DNA of 5,855 nt, from the NCBI GenBank assembly GCA_965371445.1, contig CBDUYN010000317.1, positions 1 through 5,855 of the forward strand, written 5' to 3'. The DNA is from DASWIG01 sp965371445 (lineage in GTDB: Bacteria > Acidobacteriota > Thermoanaerobaculia > Multivoradales > J023). The position numbers and the translations under genes are program-made. The notes below the pieces were generated by a model, which had not been told where the DNA came from, made no database searches, and saw nothing but the letters and a program-made list of their open reading frames with translations. How positions within the stretch are numbered: the stretch's first letter is position 1; the number at the start of each line of letters is the position of its first letter. Shown here in pieces: positions 4,910 through 5,855 of the stretch.

Positions 4910-5325
4910 GACGTCTCGGTCTTGAGGTCCCGGTGGACCACGCCGGCGCCGTGGGCGGCAGCGAGGCCCGAGGCGATCTGGCGTCCGTAGTCGAGGACGA
5001 GGCCGACGCCGAGGGGTCCGGCGCGCAGCAGCTCGGCAAGGTCGGGGCCGTCGACGAGCTCCATGACGATCCAGTCGTCGCCGTCGTCCTCGAGGATGTC
5101 GAAGACCTGGAGGATGGCGGGGTGTCCGAGGCCGGCGGCGGTCTTGGCCTCGCGGCGGAAGCGCTTGCGGGCGTCCGCGTCGCCGTCCTTGTGCAGGTGC
5201 TTGACGGCGACCCAGCGTTCGAGTCGTTCGTCCCAGGCTTTGTAGACCTCACCCATGCCGCCGCGTCCGAGGAGGACGTCGAGGCGGTAGGGTCCGATCT
5301 GCTGGCGTCGTCTGGGTTCGTCCAT
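4885..5325 (-). CDS. Hanks-type Ser/Thr protein kinase, N-terminal half (frameshifted in the catalytic loop)
   Basis: I chose the ATG at 5325 (MDEPRRRQQIGPYRLDVLLG) over the TTG at 5346; GAGG abuts the ATG, so the ribosome site is poor either way. The N-lobe is complete: glycine loop LGRGGMGEVYKA, the invariant lysine in WVAVKHL, the helix-C glutamate in FRREAKTAAGL, hinge WIVMELVDGPDL, then GVVHRDLKTE with the catalytic Asp. Right after it the frame gives TSWSIRQDT and stops. The neighbouring frame gives the expected continuation if one A is added (GAGAC to GAGAAC), restoring HRDLKTENVMVHPSGH. With that base the span 4331-5325 is 332 codons. The protein is PknB-like, acting in the cytoplasm on unknown substrates. 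It lies antisense between two halves of a vapBC module. Confidence 0.75.
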   Translation of the reverse strand: MDEPRRRQQIGPYRLDVLLGRGGMGEVYKAWDERLERWVAVKHLHKDGDADARKRFRREAKTAAGLGHPAILQVFDILEDDGDDWIVMELVDGPDLAELLRAGPLGVGLVLDYGRQIASGLAAAHGAGVVHRDLKTETSWSIRQDT

Positions 5326-5349
5326 CCTCGTCTTCAATGATAGCAACCC

Positions 5350-5376
5350 AGGGCTCCCGACGAACGAAGAAGCCCT
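5350..5376. repeat. Small inverted repeat at the kinase/vapC junction
   Basis: AGGGCT at 5350-5355 and AGCCCT at 5371-5376 can pair as a six-base stem around a 15-base loop. It lies in the short non-coding gap between the kinase start and the first recognisable vapC codons. It lacks a T-tract, so it is not a clear terminator. It is too short to be called a mobile-element end. Confidence 0.25.
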
Positions 5377-5378
5377 GA

Positions 5379-5618
5379 AGGGGCGAATCCGAGCCGACTC
5401 GTTTGCTGCTCAACCGGATCTACTTTGTCGAGTTGTTTCAACCGGTGCTCGCGCGTGCCCTTGAGCCCTTTCCCGTCCATGTCCGCACGCTGGACGCTCT
5501 CCATCTCGCATCACTGGATTACATCCATGGGCTGGGTTGCGAGATCCGACTGGCGACCTACGACGTCCGGATGAGGGACGCCGCGCTGGAGCTCGGGATG
5601 CCGCTTTTTGGTCTGTAG
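5379..5618 (+). pseudogene. VapC-type PIN toxin, 5'-truncated (C-terminal half only)
   Basis: A plus-strand frame, open from just after a TGA at 5376-5378, reads NRIYFVELFQPVLARALEPF, then VRTLDALHLASLDYIHGLGC, then RLATYDVRMRDAALELGMPL, ending at TAG 5616-5618. This is the second half of a PIN-domain ribonuclease: the DALHLAS helix with its conserved acid and the LATYD segment with the last acid. The first half (the D-T-S opening strand with the first catalytic Asp, and the central Glu; about 55-65 residues of roughly 130) is absent. A TTG at 5403 could start translation but has no good ribosome site. Having lost two of four metal-binding acids it should be inactive. Upstream lies the leftward kinase; the likely partner antitoxin remnant is at 4192-4336. 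Confidence 0.7.
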
Positions 5619-5790
5619 TGCCGCCCCGTGCGGTCGACGAAACTCTCGCGAATCCAGGAACCCGTAGACGTGTGAGTCTTGACGTCCTCTGGAAGCGTCC
5701 CGCCGGGTTCCTCGCGTAGCCACGCAGGACGTTGACGGTCCTGGCGTCGGGGAAGGCCTTTGCGACGTCAATTACTCTTGTCGGTTTCAC
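5558..5790 (-). pseudogene. Small leftward gene of unknown function, frameshifted
   Basis: GTG 5790-5788 follows GGAG by four bases and lies one base after the stop of the upstream gene, a tight operon-like arrangement. The first frame reads KPTRVIDVAKAFPDARTVNV and then turns Arg/Ser/Thr-rich. The frame shifted by -1 near 5720-5727 gives WLREEPGGTLPEDVKTHTST and GSWIRESFVDRTGRHYRP, and stops at 5560-5558. The joined protein looks coherent to about 5620; beyond that it is antisense to the 3' end of the vapC remnant. I do not recognise the family. The reading depends on one assumed missing base. Confidence 0.35.
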
Positions 5791-5791
5791 T

Positions 5792-5855
5792 CTACTCCAA
5801 GATGAGCCGAAACGAGAGCTCCCCGTGGGCGACCTGGCGCCCGGCCTCGGAGTGG
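5792..5855 (-). CDS. C-terminal tail of a leftward gene (partial)
   Basis: From the right edge a minus-strand frame reads HSEAGRQVAHGELSFRLILE and stops at TAG 5794-5792. Every second-frame start and stop fits the next small gene: its GGAG ribosome site lies inside this tail and its GTG comes one base after the stop. Only 20 residues are visible, so the product cannot be named. Confidence 0.4.
   Translation of the reverse strand, partial: HSEAGRQVAHGELSFRLILE

Noticed and set aside
4933..5340. Rightward Gly/Val/Asp-rich ORF opposite the kinase
   Set aside because: The minus strand carries all kinase motifs; this is the antisense frame that is commonly open in GC-rich genes.
1..5855. CRISPR array, tRNA, rRNA, transposase or integrase
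   Set aside because: I found no regularly spaced repeats with unique spacers, no cloverleaf or rRNA-like stretch, and no transposase or integrase motifs on either strand.

Overview
The window is high-GC DNA with strong G/C third-position bias. Its gene families (Hanks-type Ser/Thr kinase joined to a class III cyclase, TIR / NB-ARC-like / WD40 STAND protein, DUF4062 protein, ParDE and VapBC-type modules) suit a large-genome soil or sediment bacterium such as an acidobacterium, gemmatimonadote or myxobacterium. This is a guess from gene content; no marker gene is present.

Layout. Positions 1-292 hold a possible start of a leftward gene (1-49) and a doubtful leftward ORF remnant. A secreted coiled-coil protein (293-817, +) meets, with no gap, a small leftward membrane protein (818-1188) that needs one frame correction. 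A complete ParD/ParE-type toxin-antitoxin operon follows (1421-1971, +) behind a recognisable promoter. Ten bases later a DUF4062 domain begins (1982, +); it loses recognisable homology near 2510. From the other side, a leftward STAND-type receptor runs from 4113 down to about 2566: TIR domain, linker, NB-ARC winged helix, helical region, two WD40 repeats. It is broken by a one-base shift after the TIR domain and lacks the whole NB-ARC nucleotide-binding core at about 3571-3590. An 11-bp triple tandem repeat lies just upstream of its start. From 4192 to 5618 (+) lie the first part of an antitoxin-like gene and the last part of a VapC PIN toxin. Between them, leftward, is a Ser/Thr kinase gene (5325 to 4331) broken by one missing base in its catalytic loop and ending just inside an attached cyclase domain. 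The right edge has the tail of one leftward gene and a small frameshifted one.

Overall, this looks like a defence and toxin-antitoxin accessory region that has become a mosaic of gene fragments. Only the coiled-coil gene and the ParDE pair look intact. Two kinds of damage coexist: one-base shifts at about five places, which could be sequencing errors or real decay, and large block rearrangements (missing NB-ARC core, DUF4062 against WD40 head-on, kinase inside vapBC), which one-base errors cannot explain. I see no intact undescribed system. The most interesting material is the set of junctions and the tandem repeat upstream of the TIR gene.
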